This document shows positions 1 to 11,300 of a stretch of DNA of 64,000 nucleotides, piece by piece. The DNA is from Moringa oleifera. Lineage: Eukaryota > Streptophyta > Magnoliopsida > Brassicales > Moringaceae. How positions within the stretch are numbered: position 1 is the first letter of the stretch; every line of letters starts with the position of its first letter. Where the stretch lies: NCBI GenBank assembly GCA_021397835.1, contig JAJFZO010000234.1:331001-395000 (forward strand), given 5' to 3'. The notes under the pieces were generated by a model, which had not been told where the DNA came from, made no database searches, and saw nothing but the letters and a program-made list of their open reading frames with translations. The position numbers and the translations under genes were made by a program.

Positions 1-318
1 CACAATTACCACGAGCAAACATATTAATTTAATGACAAGGAACATATTTCTACTATGCTATTAATACTTGTACTTGCTCTGCTATTCCCTATTTGAGGAA
101 GAGTTACGGGGCGTAAAAAAATATGCTGATTTGGGCCGAGAATACTAATATTCTGTGGTAAAAAACCATTTTTGATAAATTTTAAATCTAAATAAAAAAT
201 AAGGTGACTCCATTTCGACAAAAGACCCACCCCCAAGTTCCATAGCTTTGAGTCCACTATCCCAATCATGATTTTTTCTACCCCCAAAGGGAAAGATCCT
301 TCCATTTTGGGCCGATTG
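1..318. other. trnN-trnR spacer, partial
   Basis: No gene. It matches the stretch just upstream of trnR-ACG in copy 2 (from 54,856), so it is the remainder of the trnN-GUU to trnR-ACG spacer. The trnN gene itself would lie before the window. Confidence 0.85.
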
Positions 319-392
319 TGGGCGAGGAGAGATTCGAACCCGTAATACCATGGTTCATAGCCATGTGCTCTAATCCTCTAAGCTACAGGCCC
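319..392 (-). tRNA. trnR-ACG: Degenerate plastid trnR-ACG, copy 1
   Basis: A 74-base tRNA on the minus strand that follows plastid trnR-ACG from the GGGCCTGTAGC start to the CGCCCA end. The T-loop TTCGAATC is kept. The anticodon ACG has become ATG by one C-to-T change at a CpG, so a transcript would no longer read CGN arginine codons. It keeps its plastid place next to 5S rRNA. Confidence 0.93.
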
Positions 393-653
393 CACCCCAT
401 CTCTAGTGGATCCATTCCGAGGAATAGACTAAAAGGAAATGAACCTTTCCTCTCCCCAACCATTTCATTTTGGGTTAAGAAGATATGAAAATGCCTTTCT
501 CTCCATAAGAACGAAGCATTTCGAGGTGTGAAGTGGGAGAGAAGGGATTTCATAATTGGGGTTTTGGTTTTGAATAAGATGACCTTTTCATTTTTCATTT
601 TTTATTTTTCATATTGAAAAATTAATAAGAATGAGAGGTGTTAAGCTTTTTAT

Positions 654-775
654 CATCCTAGTGTCGAGCTATTTTTCGACAGGACCTCTGTTACAGTATC
701 GTTACCGCAGCAAAGTTTAACCACCAAGTTCGGGATGGATTGGTGTTGTTCCTCTATGGCTAAGACACCAAAATA
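654..775 (-). rRNA. rrn5: Degenerate plastid 5S rRNA, copy 1
   Basis: About 122 bases matching plastid 5S rRNA, with the conserved CCCGAACTTGG core readable on the minus strand. It stands at normal length between trnR-ACG and 4.5S rRNA. Several scattered G-to-A and C-to-T changes mark it as a non-functional copy. Confidence 0.93.
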
Positions 776-1026
776 TTGAGCCATGAACGAAGAAAGGCAT
801 GCGAGAAAAGCATATTGGCTAGTGATTATGAGGCTCCCGTTCTTGAAGAGACACCAAAGGCCTCCACCCTCGCATCCTTTAGATAGATAGAGAGGGAGGG
901 CAGAGCTTTTGGTTTTCTCATGTTATCAAATAGTTGAATAATGGTTTTTTCGTGTTGTCAAAGAGTTGAAGAATGAAAATAGATGGTGAGTGCCTGATCA
1001 AATTAATCGGCTCATGTAGGAACAAG

Positions 1027-1129
1027 ATTCAAGTCTACTGGTCTGTTAGGATGCCTCAGCTGCATACATCACTGCACTTGCACTTGACACCTATCGTAAT
1101 GATAAATGACTCGTCTTATCGTGACCTTC
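1027..1129 (-). rRNA. rrn4.5: Degenerate plastid 4.5S rRNA, copy 1
   Basis: Exactly 103 bases, the usual length of plastid 4.5S rRNA (the split-off 3' end of 23S in land plants). The inner part is almost unchanged; differences lie towards the ends, for example in the first 25 bases of the gene. It sits between 5S and 23S in plastid order. Confidence 0.94.
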
Positions 1130-1229
1130 TTTTGAATTCTCAAAGCTTCTGTCACTCCATCCCCACAGAGGCAGAGAACCCATTGCTATCTTGGCTATGC
1201 TATTGAAGGCTCTACTTTGGGAAAGTCAA

Positions 1230-4012
1230 AATAAGAGAGCACTCATCTTGAGGAATACTTTCAGCAGTTATCCGTTTTGCATTTGGCTACCCAGCACTTA
1301 CTGTAGGCATGATAACTGGTACACCAGAGGTACATCCTTCCCGATCATCTCGTACTAAGGAAAGGTCCTTCAATGCTTTAATGCCCACACCAGATATGGA
1401 CCGAACTGTCTCATGACGTTTTAAACCCAGCCCACGTGCCACTTTAATGGGCGAACAGCCTAACCCTTGGAATATACTACAGCCCTAAATGGTGAAGAGG
1501 CGGCATCGAGGTGCCAAACCTTCCTGTCAATGTGAACTCTTAGGGAAGATTAGTCTGTTATCCTTAGAGTAACTTTTATACGTTGAGTGATGGTCCTTCC
1601 ACTTGGCACCGTCATACCACTAAGGCTGACTTCTGTCCCTGTTCGACTGGTGGGTCTTGCTTTCAAGCTCTTTTTTGCCTTTGCACTTGAGGACTAATCT
1701 CTGTCCGGCTGGAGGAAACCTTCGTTACCTTTTAGGAGGCTGATGCCTTATAAAAACTGTCTATGTGAGACAGTCCCTTGGCCTGTACTTCCTGACACAA
1801 GGTTAGAATTCTAGCTCTTCCAGAGTGGTATCTCACTAATGGCTCGAGCTCTCACGGAAGGGTGCCTTCTTTGCCTTCCACCTAAGCTGCCCAAGAAAAG
1901 CCCAAAGCCAATCTCGAGGAACAGTGAAGCTTCATATGGTCTTTCTGTCCACGTACAAGTAGTCCGCATCTTCATAGACATGTCTATTTCACCGAGCCTC
2001 TCTTTGAGATAATGCCCAAATCGTTACACCTTCCGTGCGGGTTGGAACTTACCCAACAAGCAATTTCACTACCTAAGGACCGTTATAGTTGTGGTTGCTA
2101 TTCACCGAGACTTCAATCGCTGGCTCCCCTGTCATCATGTCACTAACTTCCTTGACCTTTCGACATTAGGCAGGCGTCAGCCCCAATACATGGTCTTACT
2201 ATTTTGTGAAGACCTATGTTTTTAGTAAATAGCCACTCAGGCCCGGTCATTACGACCCCTTTTGTGAGGAGGCACCCTTTTTCCTAAAGTTAAGGGGCTA
2301 TTTTACTGAGTTCCTTAGAGAGAGTTGTCTCACACCCTTAGGTATTCTCTACTTACCCACTTGTGTCGATTTTAGTACAGGTACCCTTTTGTTGAAGGTT
2401 GTTCGAGCTTTTCCTAGGAGCATAGCATGGGTTACTTTAGTGCTGTAGCACCTGGTACTAGAACATTAGCTCGGGGCATTTTTTTTTCGACCCTTTTTCA
2501 CCCCTGAAAAAAGCAGGGGCACCTTATGTCCTTGAACCAATAACCATCTTTTGGCTAACCTAGCCTCCTCCGTCCCTTGTGACCAATAAGGGGTAGTACA
2601 GGAATATTCACTTATTATCCATCGACTAGGCCTTTCAAATAGATCTTAGGCCCTGATTCACCCTCTGCGGATGAACCTTGTAGAGGAACCCTTGGTTTTT
2701 GGGGCATTGGATTCTCACTAATGTTTGCGTTACTCAAGCCGACATTCTCGCTTTCACTTCATCCACCCCTGCTCGCGTGGGTGCTTCCCTTTAAAGTAGA
2801 ACATTTCCCTATCGATGCATTTTTACATCCCATAGTTTCGACAAATCGCTTAGCCACGTTTATCTTCGACGTAAGAGCACTCAATCAGTGAGCTATTATG
2901 TACTCTTTCAAGGGTGGCTGCTTCTAGGAAAACCTTTTGGCTATCTCTGCACCTTTACTTGCTTTATCACTGAGTGGTCATTTAGTGGCCTTAGGTGGTG
3001 ATCCGAGTTGTTTCCCTTTCAATGATGAAGCTTATCCCCCATTATTTCACTAGCTGTCCTTGACCCCTATTATCTTGAGGTCATATCTAGTATTCAGAGT
3101 TTGCCTCGATTTTGTACCAATCTCGTGGCCTGCACCAAAATAGTGCTTTACCCTTAGATGTCCAGTTAGCTATTACGCCTTAACGCGTTTTAAGGAGAAC
3201 TAGCTGGCTCTGGGTTCGAGTGGCATTTCACCTCTAATCACAACTCATCCGCTGATTCTTCAACATTAGTCGCTTTGAACCTCAACTTAGTTTCACCCAA
3301 GCTTCATCCTAGTCATGGGTAGATCACCCAGGTTTGGGTCCATAAATAGTGACAATTGCCCTATGAAGACTTGCTTTCACTACGGCTCTGGTGGGTTCCC
3401 TAGCCACTGCTTATGAGTCGCTAACTCATTTTTCGATAGGCACGCGGTCGGAGCCCTAGGCTCCTCCCACTGCTGGGGACTTATGGTTTCAAGTTTTATT
3501 TCACTCCCCAATAAGGGTTCTTTTCACCCTTCCCTCACGGTACTACTTCGCTATCGACCACCTAGGAGTATTTAGCATTACAAGGTGGTCCTTGCTAATT
3601 CACATAGGATTCCATGTGCCCTATGCTACTCGGATCAGAGCGTAAGCTAATGATACTTTCGACTACTAGACTCTCACCATCTAGGGTGTAGCATTCCACC
3701 GCTAGACCTAGCAGCACGACGATTTTATTGCTTTCTTACAATCACGTTTTCACAGTTTAGGCTGCTCCTATTTTGCTCATCACTACTAGAAGAATCATTT
3801 TTACTTTCTTTTCCTTGAACTACTAAGATGTTTTAGTTCGCCAGGTTGTCTCTTGCCTGCCCATTGATTCAGCAGCAGTTCAAAAGGTTAACCTATTCGA
3901 GACTCTCCAGATCTACGTTTATTTTCAACGCCCCAAAGATTTCATCGCATATAATGCTCTTCTTTGTCTCTGGGTGCCTAGGTATCCACCATAAGCCTTT
4001 CCTCATTTGAAC
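1230..4012 (-). rRNA. rrn23: Degenerate plastid 23S rRNA, copy 1
   Basis: About 2.78 kb of 23S rRNA on the minus strand. The 5' end lies near 4,012, where the reverse strand reads TTCAAATGAGGAAAGGC. The 3' end near 1,230 is an estimate. Close to the 3' end, around 1,255, about 20 bases present in copy 2 (56,112-56,131) are missing. The sequence is peppered with transitions, including in domains that are normally invariant, so it is a relic. The short open frames overlapping it are chance. Confidence 0.95.
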
Positions 4013-4164
4013 CTCATAACTTTAAGGCCATGCCATCCTAAGGTGCGTCTCAATGGAAGGATCTTTTCTTATCAACGTCCATGAATGAGAAATCATAGAT
4101 CGAACTACTAAAATGGAAAAATTGGGTGCAATCATATAGCTTTGTATCGGCTAAGTTCACGAGT

Positions 4165-4199
4165 TGGAGATAAGTGCACTCAAATCGTTGACATTTGCC
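4165..4199 (-). tRNA. trnA-UGC: trnA-UGC 3' exon, degenerate, copy 1
   Basis: A 35-base match to the 3' exon of intron-containing plastid trnA-UGC, ending in TATCTCCA on the minus strand. Several stem bases have changed. Its 5' exon is at 4,980-5,017. Confidence 0.88.
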
Positions 4200-4979
4200 A
4201 TAGGGTAAACCACTGACTATTAACCCCTCAACTGATTCTACCATAGAGGCCAACGATACCCTAAACACAGCTTATAACTTTCATCGTACTGTGTTTTCCA
4301 AATAGCAACTCTTCTCAAAATCTCAAAAGATGCCAAATTGGAATCTCATTCTAACTAAGGATTCTTTTGGTTCCGGAGGATCTAACTATAAGAGATCTAG
4401 GAACAAAGAGCTTTCCCCTTTTTATGCCCTGACTCTTTCGAATGCTAGTTTTAAAAAAGAGTGATTGCCCTTTTCTAACCCTTACTGCCCAACCTGAGAG
4501 CAGACGGCTAATGCATTCCACTTATTAAACAAGGTTCTATGGTTGATCTGTGACCCCTGGATACCGAAGGCATCCTTAAGGTGATCTCGTAGTTCTTATG
4601 GGGTAGAAATGATAGGTTGGTCCATGGATTTTCCTTCCTTTTGTCGTATTTTGCTCAAATGGTTAAAGGAAGTAGTGCTTCAAGCTGCTTGTAAGGGCTA
4701 ACTTGATCCTCTTCCCCAGGGATCCCAAATGAGGGAACCCTAGTAGAGTTGTTAACTCCAACTGCCCCCCATGTACGATCCATACTAGATCTGACCAACT
4801 GACCATCCTACCTTTTCTATGTTCTTGAAAGCCCATGTTTGTCTCAGTAGAGTCTTTCAGTGGCATGTTTTAGTCCTCTTCCCCATTACTTAGAAAAAGT
4901 GAACCATCGGTTCAGGTACGAGATACTATCATTAAAGTTTAGACAATTAGACACCCAACTAGTAATCGCAAAGACTCAA
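4200..4979 (-). other. trnA-UGC group II intron relic, copy 1
   Basis: About 780 bases between the trnA exons, matching the plastid trnA intron along its length and the copy 2 intron at 59,062-59,853. It carries many single-base changes and no gene. Confidence 0.88.
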
Positions 4980-5017
4980 TTGCAAGAGTGGAGCTCTACC
5001 AACTAAGCAATATCCCC
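4980..5017 (-). tRNA. trnA-UGC: trnA-UGC 5' exon, degenerate, copy 1
   Basis: A 38-base match to the 5' exon, reading GGGGATATTGCTTAGTTGG on the minus strand and ending just inside the anticodon (TTGCAA). Changes in the acceptor and D arms. Confidence 0.9.
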
Positions 5018-5081
5018 CTGAGCCAAGTGGAGCATGCATGTGGGAGTCAAATGCTTCTTCTATTCTTTTCCTTGGCACAAC

Positions 5082-5116
5082 TGGGCTATCTTCGAAATGA
5101 ACAAGAGACCTCGCAC
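5082..5116 (-). tRNA. trnI-GAU: trnI-GAU 3' exon, degenerate, copy 1
   Basis: A 35-base match to the 3' exon of plastid trnI-GAU, 64 bases from the trnA 5' exon as in plastomes. The T-loop region is damaged. The matching 5' exon is missing because of the deletion at about 5,927. Confidence 0.87.
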
Positions 5117-5926
5117 ATAAAGTAAATCATCGCACCTACGGTCCAACCAATTGGGAAAGAATCAATAGATTCCTCTTCGGGAGCGATTCATCCTTCTCGA
5201 ATGCAGCATACAACTCTTTGTTATACTGTGCTTTCTAAGTGTGCTTGTTCCCCCCTTCTTCCTTAGCATGGCAAGTATTTGTGAAATAACTCTGGTGAGA
5301 AGAAACAAAAGGGCATTAAGATACCCTCCTAGGTTAACCCTATACACTTTAAAATCCTTTTTCAAACTTGTTTCCATTTTGAGTCAAGAGATAAATAAAT
5401 AGACACATCCTATTGCATTGATCGGGGGCATTCGTAGTGACTGAGGGGGTCGAAGACTAAAAAGTGAGTTATTTATTAGCCAAGCATTCTTCTTATGACT
5501 AGATCCAATCTCCTGATCCCTGCGAAAAAGAAAAAGAATTTTGTGTTCTTCTTTTCAAGAAGGGAAGAAGTGTAACAATTATTGATTGCAGCTTTCTTCA
5601 TACCTCAGGGAAATGCATGAAAAAAAATGCTCGAATGGTACGATCCCTCCGTCACCCTAGAGTGAAAAGGGTGATCACATAGTTCTTAGTCTATGAAGAT
5701 ACGTTGTTAGGTGCTCCATTTTATTTTCCTATTAAGGTTGAACCTAAATCTATACTCAAGAGATAGTTGTCCATACATTGACAAGGGATGTGTGGATTAT
5801 CGAGAACACAGGAGCCGTGGTGGTCCCCCCAGACCACTTGGATCCTATGAGTGAATAGAAAGTTGGATCTATATTGGATCTCACCCAAATTGCCCCATCT
5901 ATCCTCCTGAGAAGAAGTTTGGTTTC
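5117..5926 (-). other. trnI-GAU intron relic, truncated, copy 1
   Basis: Matches the plastid trnI intron (compare 59,991-60,800) up to about 5,926, where it runs directly into 16S rRNA. Open frames of 76 and 104 codons cross this join and are artefacts of the fusion. Confidence 0.88.
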
Positions 5927-6007
5927 ACCACCTGTGTTTGTGTTCCCAAAGGCACCCCTCTTTTTTAAGAGGATTCGTGGCATGTCAAGCCCTGGTAAGG
6001 TTCTTTG

Positions 6008-6042
<35 letters not shown>

Positions 6043-6923
6043 AGCCCCCGTTAATTCCTTTTAGTTTCATTCTTACGAACGTACTCCCCAGGTGGAATAC
6101 TTAATGTGTTAGTTATAGCACTACATGGGTCGATACGTATAGTGCCTAGCATCCATCGTTTACTACTAGGACTACTAGGGTATCTAATCCCATTCGCTTC
6201 CTTAGCTTTCGTCTCATAGTGTCACTGTCGGCCCAACAGAATGCTTTCACTGTTGGTGTTCTTTTCGATCTCTACACATTTCCCTACTCCACTGAAAATT
6301 CCCTTTGCCCTTACGGTACTCTAGCTTGGTAGATTTCACTGCCTACCCAAGGTTGAGCCCTTGGATTTAATGGTAGACATAAAAGGCCAACTACAAACTC
6401 TTTACGCTCAATCATTCCAAATAACACTTGCATCCTCTATATTACCACAGCTACTAGCATAGAGTTAGCCAATGCTTATTCCCCAGATACCGTCATTGCT
6501 TATTCTCCAAGAAAAAAAAGTTCATGACCTGTGGGCCTTCTACCTCCACGTGGCATTGCTTCGTCAAGCTTTCGCCCATTGCGAAAAATTCCCCACCACT
6601 GCCTTCCGTAGGAGTTTGCGCCGTGTCTCAGTCCTAGTGTGGCTGATCATCTTCTTGGACCAGTTACTGATTATCGCCTTAGTAAGCTATTGCCTCACTA
6701 ACTAACTAATCAGACGTGAGCCCTTCCTCAAGCAAATTCCTCCTTTTGCTCCTCAGCTTATAGGGTATTAGCAGTTGTTTCCAGCTATTGTTCCCCTCTC
6801 AAGGGCAGGTTCTTATACGTTACTCACTCGTTCGCCATTAGAAACGCCACTTCCCATCTGACTTGCATATGTTAAGCAAGTTGTCAGCGTTCATCCTAAG
6901 CTAGGATCGAACTTTCCATGAAA
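5927..6923 (-). rRNA. rrn16: Plastid 16S rRNA, 3' part deleted, copy 1
   Basis: About 1.0 kb of the 5' two thirds of 16S rRNA on the minus strand. The 5' end near 6,923 carries the usual start next to a mutated GAGTTCGATCCTGGCTCAG region. About 490 bases of the 3' end, with the decoding site and anti-Shine-Dalgarno, are gone, together with the 16S-trnI spacer and the trnI 5' exon. In copy 2 the whole 1.49 kb gene is present at 61,273-62,763. Confidence 0.94.
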
Positions 6924-7044
6924 TTAATAGTTGCATTACTTATAGCTTCCTTGTTCGTAGACAAAGCTGATTCAAAATTTTCTTTCATTCCAAGGCATAA
7001 CTTGTATCCATGCGCTTCATATTCACCAGGAGTTCACTCCTAGA

Positions 7045-7074
7045 AATATACCCATCCCTACCTTGTCACATCAA
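7045..7074 (-). promoter_or_regulatory. Fossil rrn16 P1 (PEP-type) promoter, copy 1
   Basis: On the minus strand a TTGATG -35 box (7,069-7,074) and a TATATT -10 box (7,045-7,050) lie 18 bases apart, upstream of 16S. This is the place of the known sigma-70-type Prrn P1 promoter, whose -35 box is normally TTGACG. Confidence 0.7.
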
Positions 7075-7133
7075 TCCCATGAGCCTCTTATCCATTCTTA
7101 TTCGATCACGGTGGTGGAGCAAGTCAATAGGTT

Positions 7134-7208
7134 TAAGGATAATTAGGCTCAGACTAATGACTTTCACCACGTCAAGGTGACACTCTACCGCTGAGTTATT
7201 ATATGTCC
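7134..7208 (-). tRNA. trnV-GAC: Degenerate plastid trnV-GAC, copy 1
   Basis: Matches plastid trnV-GAC on the minus strand with the GAC anticodon kept, but with a short insertion in the acceptor stem near the 5' end (about 7,199-7,203) and changes in the T arm. It lies upstream of 16S in plastid order. Its 5' end abuts a deletion. Confidence 0.9.
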
Positions 7209-7563
7209 AAGGTCCAATATTGAAATAATTTCAGAGGTTTTCCCTAACTTTGTTTGGGTCAACAAACAATTCAAAATACTTCGACTTTTCTAGAATAGGT
7301 CCGAGTCAAATAACAATGATTCGAAATAGTTCTTTTTACACTATTTTGGAAACCCAAGGACTTAATCGTATGGATATGTAAAATACAAGATTTCCAATCT
7401 TAGTAGAAAAAGCAAGGAAATGAATACTCAATTTAAAGTGAGTAAACATAATTCCATACTCGATCTGATAGATATATATGGAATTCTGTGGAAAGCCGTA
7501 TTCGATGAAAGTTGTATGTAAGGTTTGAAGGGAGATCTTTCATACCTTTCAAGATCCACCTGC
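7209..7563 (+). other. rps12 intron relic; exon 2 missing
   Basis: The stretch between trnV and rps12 exon 3 ends in a recognisable group II intron domain V (7,493-7,527, with AAGCCGTATTC and the GAAAGT loop). The rps12 exon 2 (about 230 bases) and most of the trnV-rps12 spacer are absent. That spacer is present in copy 2 from 63,042. A deletion directly after trnV explains this. Confidence 0.7.
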
Positions 7564-7589
7564 AATATGGGGTCAAAAAGCCAAAATAA
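7564..7589 (+). pseudogene. rps12: rps12 3' terminal exon
   Basis: A 26-base exon coding the C-terminal tail YGVKKPK and a TAA stop at 7,587-7,589, followed 53 bases later by rps7. In plastids rps12 encodes ribosomal protein uS12 and is trans-spliced from a distant 5' exon. Here exon 2 is missing and no 5' exon is in the window, so it is a fragment. Confidence 0.85.
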
Positions 7590-7642
7590 ATGATTTTAGC
7601 CCTTATAAAAAGAAAATTGATTCTTGAACCCCTTTCACGCTC

Positions 7643-8107
7643 ATGTCACGTCGAGGTACTACAAAAAAAAACTAAAAAATCTGATCCAATTTATCATAAT
7701 CGATTAGTTAACACGTTGGTTATCCATATTTTGAAGCACAGAAAAAATCATTGGCGTATCAAATTATCTATCAAGCCTTGAAAAAGATTCAACAAAAGAC
7801 AAAAACAAATCCAGTATTTGTTTTATGTCAAGCAACACGTGGAGTAACTCCCGATATAGCACCAAAAGCAAGACGTGTTAGCGGATCAACTCATCAAGTT
7901 CGCATTGAAATAGGATCCATACAAGGAAAAGCACTTACCATTCATTGGTTATTAAGGGTATCTCGAAAACATGTGGGTCGAAATATGGCTTTCAAATTAA
8001 GTTCCAAATTAGTAAATGCTACCAAAGGGAGTGGCGATGCCATATGCAAAAAGGAAAAGACTCATAGAATGGCAGAGCCAAATAGAGCTTTTGCATATTT
8101 TCATTAA
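7643..8107 (+). pseudogene. rps7: rps7 (ribosomal protein uS7), frameshifted
   Basis: Starts MSRRGT at 7,643 and ends in NRAFAYFH plus TAA at 8,107; 465 bases against the usual 468. The protein uS7 binds the 3' domain of 16S rRNA in the plastid small ribosomal subunit. Two bases are lost in an A-rich run near 7,661-7,670 and one more in the A-run near 7,742-7,747. The frame is broken in between and restored after about 7,751, so roughly residues 37-155 can be read. There are also many amino acid replacements, for example R to H or C at former CpG codons. It follows rps12 and precedes ndhB, as in plastomes. Confidence 0.95.
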
Positions 8108-8430
8108 TCCATGAACATGATATATATAGACACATAGATCCATGGATCCATACATCTCGATCAAAAAAGAATCAATAGAAAAAGAAAAAATTAAAATTGA
8201 TTAATCTATTTCTCGAAGCAAATGAAAAGGAAACAAAAGACAAAACGTAAATCATGGATAAACTAAGCCCTCTCAAAGAATTTCTTAAGAATAAGAAAGA
8301 GAAATCTTACGTAAATACCATGGAATAAGGTTTGATCTTATTCATGGGGATTCCATAAATATTCCGTTCCAAAAATAAAAAGTTCGAAACAATTGGGATT
8401 TTTTTAGAGATTGGATGCAGTTATTAATTC
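8108..8430. other. rps7-ndhB spacer
   Basis: An AT-rich plastid intergenic stretch in its normal place, with no gene or RNA visible. Confidence 0.75.
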
Positions 8431-10647
8431 ATGATCTAGCATGTACAGAATGAAAATTTCATTCTCGATTCTACGAGAATTGTTATGAAAGCCTTTTATT
8501 TGCTTCTTTTCGATGGAAGTTTTATTTTTCGATAATGTATCCTAATTTTTGGCCTAATTCTTCTTTTGATTATCGGATTCAACCTCTAATCAGAAAGATG
8601 TATCTTCGTTGTGTTTCATATCTTCAACAAGTTTAGTAATGAGCATGACGGCCTTATTATACCGATGGAAAGAAGAACCTATGATTAGCTTTTCAAGAAA
8701 CTTCCAAATGAACAATTTCAACAAAATCTTTCAATTTCTTATTTTTTTATATTCAACTCTCTGTATTCCTCTATCCGTAAAGTACATTGAATGTAAAAAA
8801 ATGGCTATAACAGAGTTTCTATTATTCGTATTAATAGCTACTCTAGGAGGTATGTTTTTATGCGATGCTAATGATTTAATAATTATCTTTGTAGCTCCAA
8901 AATATTTCAGTTTATGCTCCTACCTATTATTTGGATATATCAAGAAAGATGTACTGTCTAATAAGGCTACTGCAAAATATTTACCTATGGGTGGGGCAAG
9001 CTCTTCTATTTTGGTTCATGGTTTCTCTTGGCTATATGGTTCATCTGGAGGAGAGATTGAGCTTCAAGAAATAGTGAATGGTTTTATCAATACACAAATG
9101 TATAACTCCCCTAGAATTTCAATTGCACTTATATTCATCACTATAGGAATTAGGTTCAAGCTTTCCCCAGCCCTTTCTCAGCAATGGACTCTTGACTTAT
9201 ACGAAGGAGTGCAGTTCATTTGATAAATTCCTACCTCTCTATCTATTATCTATCTCTGAGATGTTTGGATTTTTGAAAACTCCATGGACATGCAGAAAAG
9301 AAATGCTATCCGCACTCAAACCAAGATATAACTTTGACTTGTTCAAATAACAATTAAGGTGAAGAAGGGTTAGGAACAATGAATCTCTTTATGATAAACA
9401 GATGTATTTTGCAAGTTCGTTATTACGGGTAGTTCCTACAAAGGATCAGACTGATGATGTATACAATACTTGAATTCTCGATGTGGATGCTACATAGTTG
9501 GTCATCCTTCAGATACTACGAGTGTAATAAGAGCATCCGTCGACAAAAGGATCACCCTTAGATGATGATCTAATGGCTATTGAGAACGAATTAAATCAAA
9601 TGGTTCTATTTCTCAATCTTTGTGACTTGCTCTTACAGAACCAAGGTTGAAAAGATTGAGAAAAATCAGTCATTTACAACCACTAATGAAAGATTCCTCG
9701 AAAAGTTAAGGACTAGTAATCTGTTTTAGAAATCAAATGGATTCGATCTTATACATACGCGAGAATGGTAATCAAAAAAGAAAGAATATGAGTTCTTCTT
9801 TACTTTTATCACTTAGGAGCCGTGTGAGATGAAAGTATCATGCATGATTTTGAATAAGAGAAAGAAGTGAAGAATCCTCTTTTTGACTCTGACTCTCTCA
9901 CTTTAGTCGTTGCTTTTCTTTTTGTTACTTCGAAAGTAGCTACTTCAGCTTTAGCCACTTGAATTTTCGATATTCCTTTTTATTTCTCACTAAACAAATG
10001 GCATCTTCTTCTTAAAATCCTAACTATTCTTAGCGTGATATTGGGGAATCTCATTGCTATTACTCAAACAAGCATGAAATGTATGCTGGCGTATTCGTTC
10101 ATAGATCAAATCAATTATGTAATTATTGGAATAATTGTTAGAGACTCAAATGGTGGATATGCAAGAATGATAAGTTATATGCTGTTTTATATCTCTATGA
10201 ATCTAAGAACTTTTGCTTGCATTATATCATTTGGTATGCATACCAAAACTGATAACATTCGAGATCATGTAGGATTATACATAAAAGATCATTTTTTGGC
10301 TCTCTCTTTAGCTCTATGTCTCTTATCCCTCCGAGGTCTTCCTTTACTAGCAAGTTTTTTCAAAAAACTCCATTTATTCGGGTGTGGATGGAAGGTAGGC
10401 CTATATTTCTTGGTTCAATAGGACTCTTTATGAGTGTTCTTTCTATTTATTATTATTTAAAAATAATCAAGTTATTAATGATTGGATGAAACCAAGAAAT
10501 AACCCCTCACGTGCAAAATTATAGAAGATCCCTTTTAAGATCAAACAATTCCATCGAATTGAGCATGAATGTATATCTGATAGCATCTACTATACCAGGA
10601 TATCAATGAACCTGACTATTGCAATTACTCAGGATACTTTTCTTTAG
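8431..10647 (+). pseudogene. ndhB: ndhB (NDH subunit 2), two exons, decayed
   Basis: NdhB is a proton-pumping membrane subunit of the thylakoid NDH complex. Exon 1 is 8,431-9,208, ending YEG before an intron that begins GTGCA. Exon 2 is 9,894-10,647, starting SLTLVVAF (normally SPTPVVAF) and ending in TAG. Both exons are close to the usual 777 and 756 bases. The third codon is already TAG (Trp lost, 8,437-8,439), a net indel shifts the frame before about 8,609, and further indels break exon 2. The longest open stretch covers about residues 61-259. The frame that reads on from exon 1 into 9,209-9,223 is intron, not coding. Confidence 0.95.
9209..9893 (+). other. ndhB group II intron relic
   Basis: About 685 bases between the ndhB exons. 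The 5' end reads GTGCA (consensus GTGYG), and domain V is visible at 9,817-9,852 with GAGCCGTGTGAGATGAAAG. No maturase gene is present, as is normal for this intron. Confidence 0.85.
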
Positions 10648-11220
10648 CTTCTAGTTAGCTTCTAGAATCTATTTCTTAGTTCAAGATCCCTTTTACTAAT
10701 ACTAACTAGAATCAAAGAATTGGTAGATCGGTTCCGTCCAAAATAGGAATGGGCTAAGGTTATGAACTTATAATCCATAATCTTATGATCGAGTCGATTC
10801 CATGATTATAAGTTCATTCTATATCAGACCAGACTAGAATAAGGTTATATGCATCATTTGAGCATATCTAAATATATATTATGTTTACATAGGATCCCTA
10901 CGTCATTACAATCCATTTGGGAATAGGAATAGGCATAATCGGACCTACTTTTTACATATCTCTCGTTATTTGAGACTATTCAATTCTTTGGGCTTCTATT
11001 GAATCGAGAAATAGGTTTGATTATCCATCTTTTTGATAATTAATATATTATATACAGGACATCCTCCGGATAATTCAAGTCGAAGCAATTGGATGTCCAA
11101 CTCGAGCCTATATGACATGACCAATCAATAGAAATACTCTAACACTCCACCTTTCTCATATATTCCATACATCACACTAGATAGATATCATATTCATGGA
11201 ATACGATTCACTTTTAAGAT
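10648..11220. other. ndhB-trnL spacer
   Basis: Plastid intergenic sequence in its normal place, AT-rich. I see no gene. Confidence 0.75.
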
Positions 11221-11300
11221 GCCTTGGTGGTGAAATGTTAGACACTCGAGACTTAAAATCTCTACTAAAGAGCGTGGAGGTTCGAGTCCTATTGAAGGCA
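11221..11300 (+). tRNA. trnL-CAA: Degenerate plastid trnL-CAA
   Basis: Eighty bases matching trnL-CAA with the long variable arm and GTTCGAGTCC T-loop. The anticodon CAA has become TAA by a C-to-T change. It lies between ndhB and ycf2 as in the plastid inverted repeat. The 250 bases after it, where some species have ycf15, show no frame I recognise. Confidence 0.93.

Larger units (their letters stand above)
1..7208 (-). repeat. Direct repeat copy 1: plastid rRNA cluster
   Basis: The same order (trnN-trnR spacer, trnR, 5S, 4.5S, 23S, trnA, trnI, 16S, trnV) in the same orientation returns at 54,856-63,041. Base 1 here aligns with about 54,856. The two copies differ at many single bases and in their deletions. 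This copy has lost about 20 bases near the 3' end of 23S and about 960 bases between the trnI intron and 16S. Confidence 0.93.

Noticed and set aside
5756..6104. Open frames on both strands near the trnI/16S region
   Set aside because: They span the deletion join between an intron and 16S rRNA and match no protein.
9209..9310. Extension of ndhB exon 1 (REIPTSLSISEMF-like text)
   Set aside because: It lies after a GTGYG-type intron boundary, and the native protein passes from YEG to SPTPVVAF.
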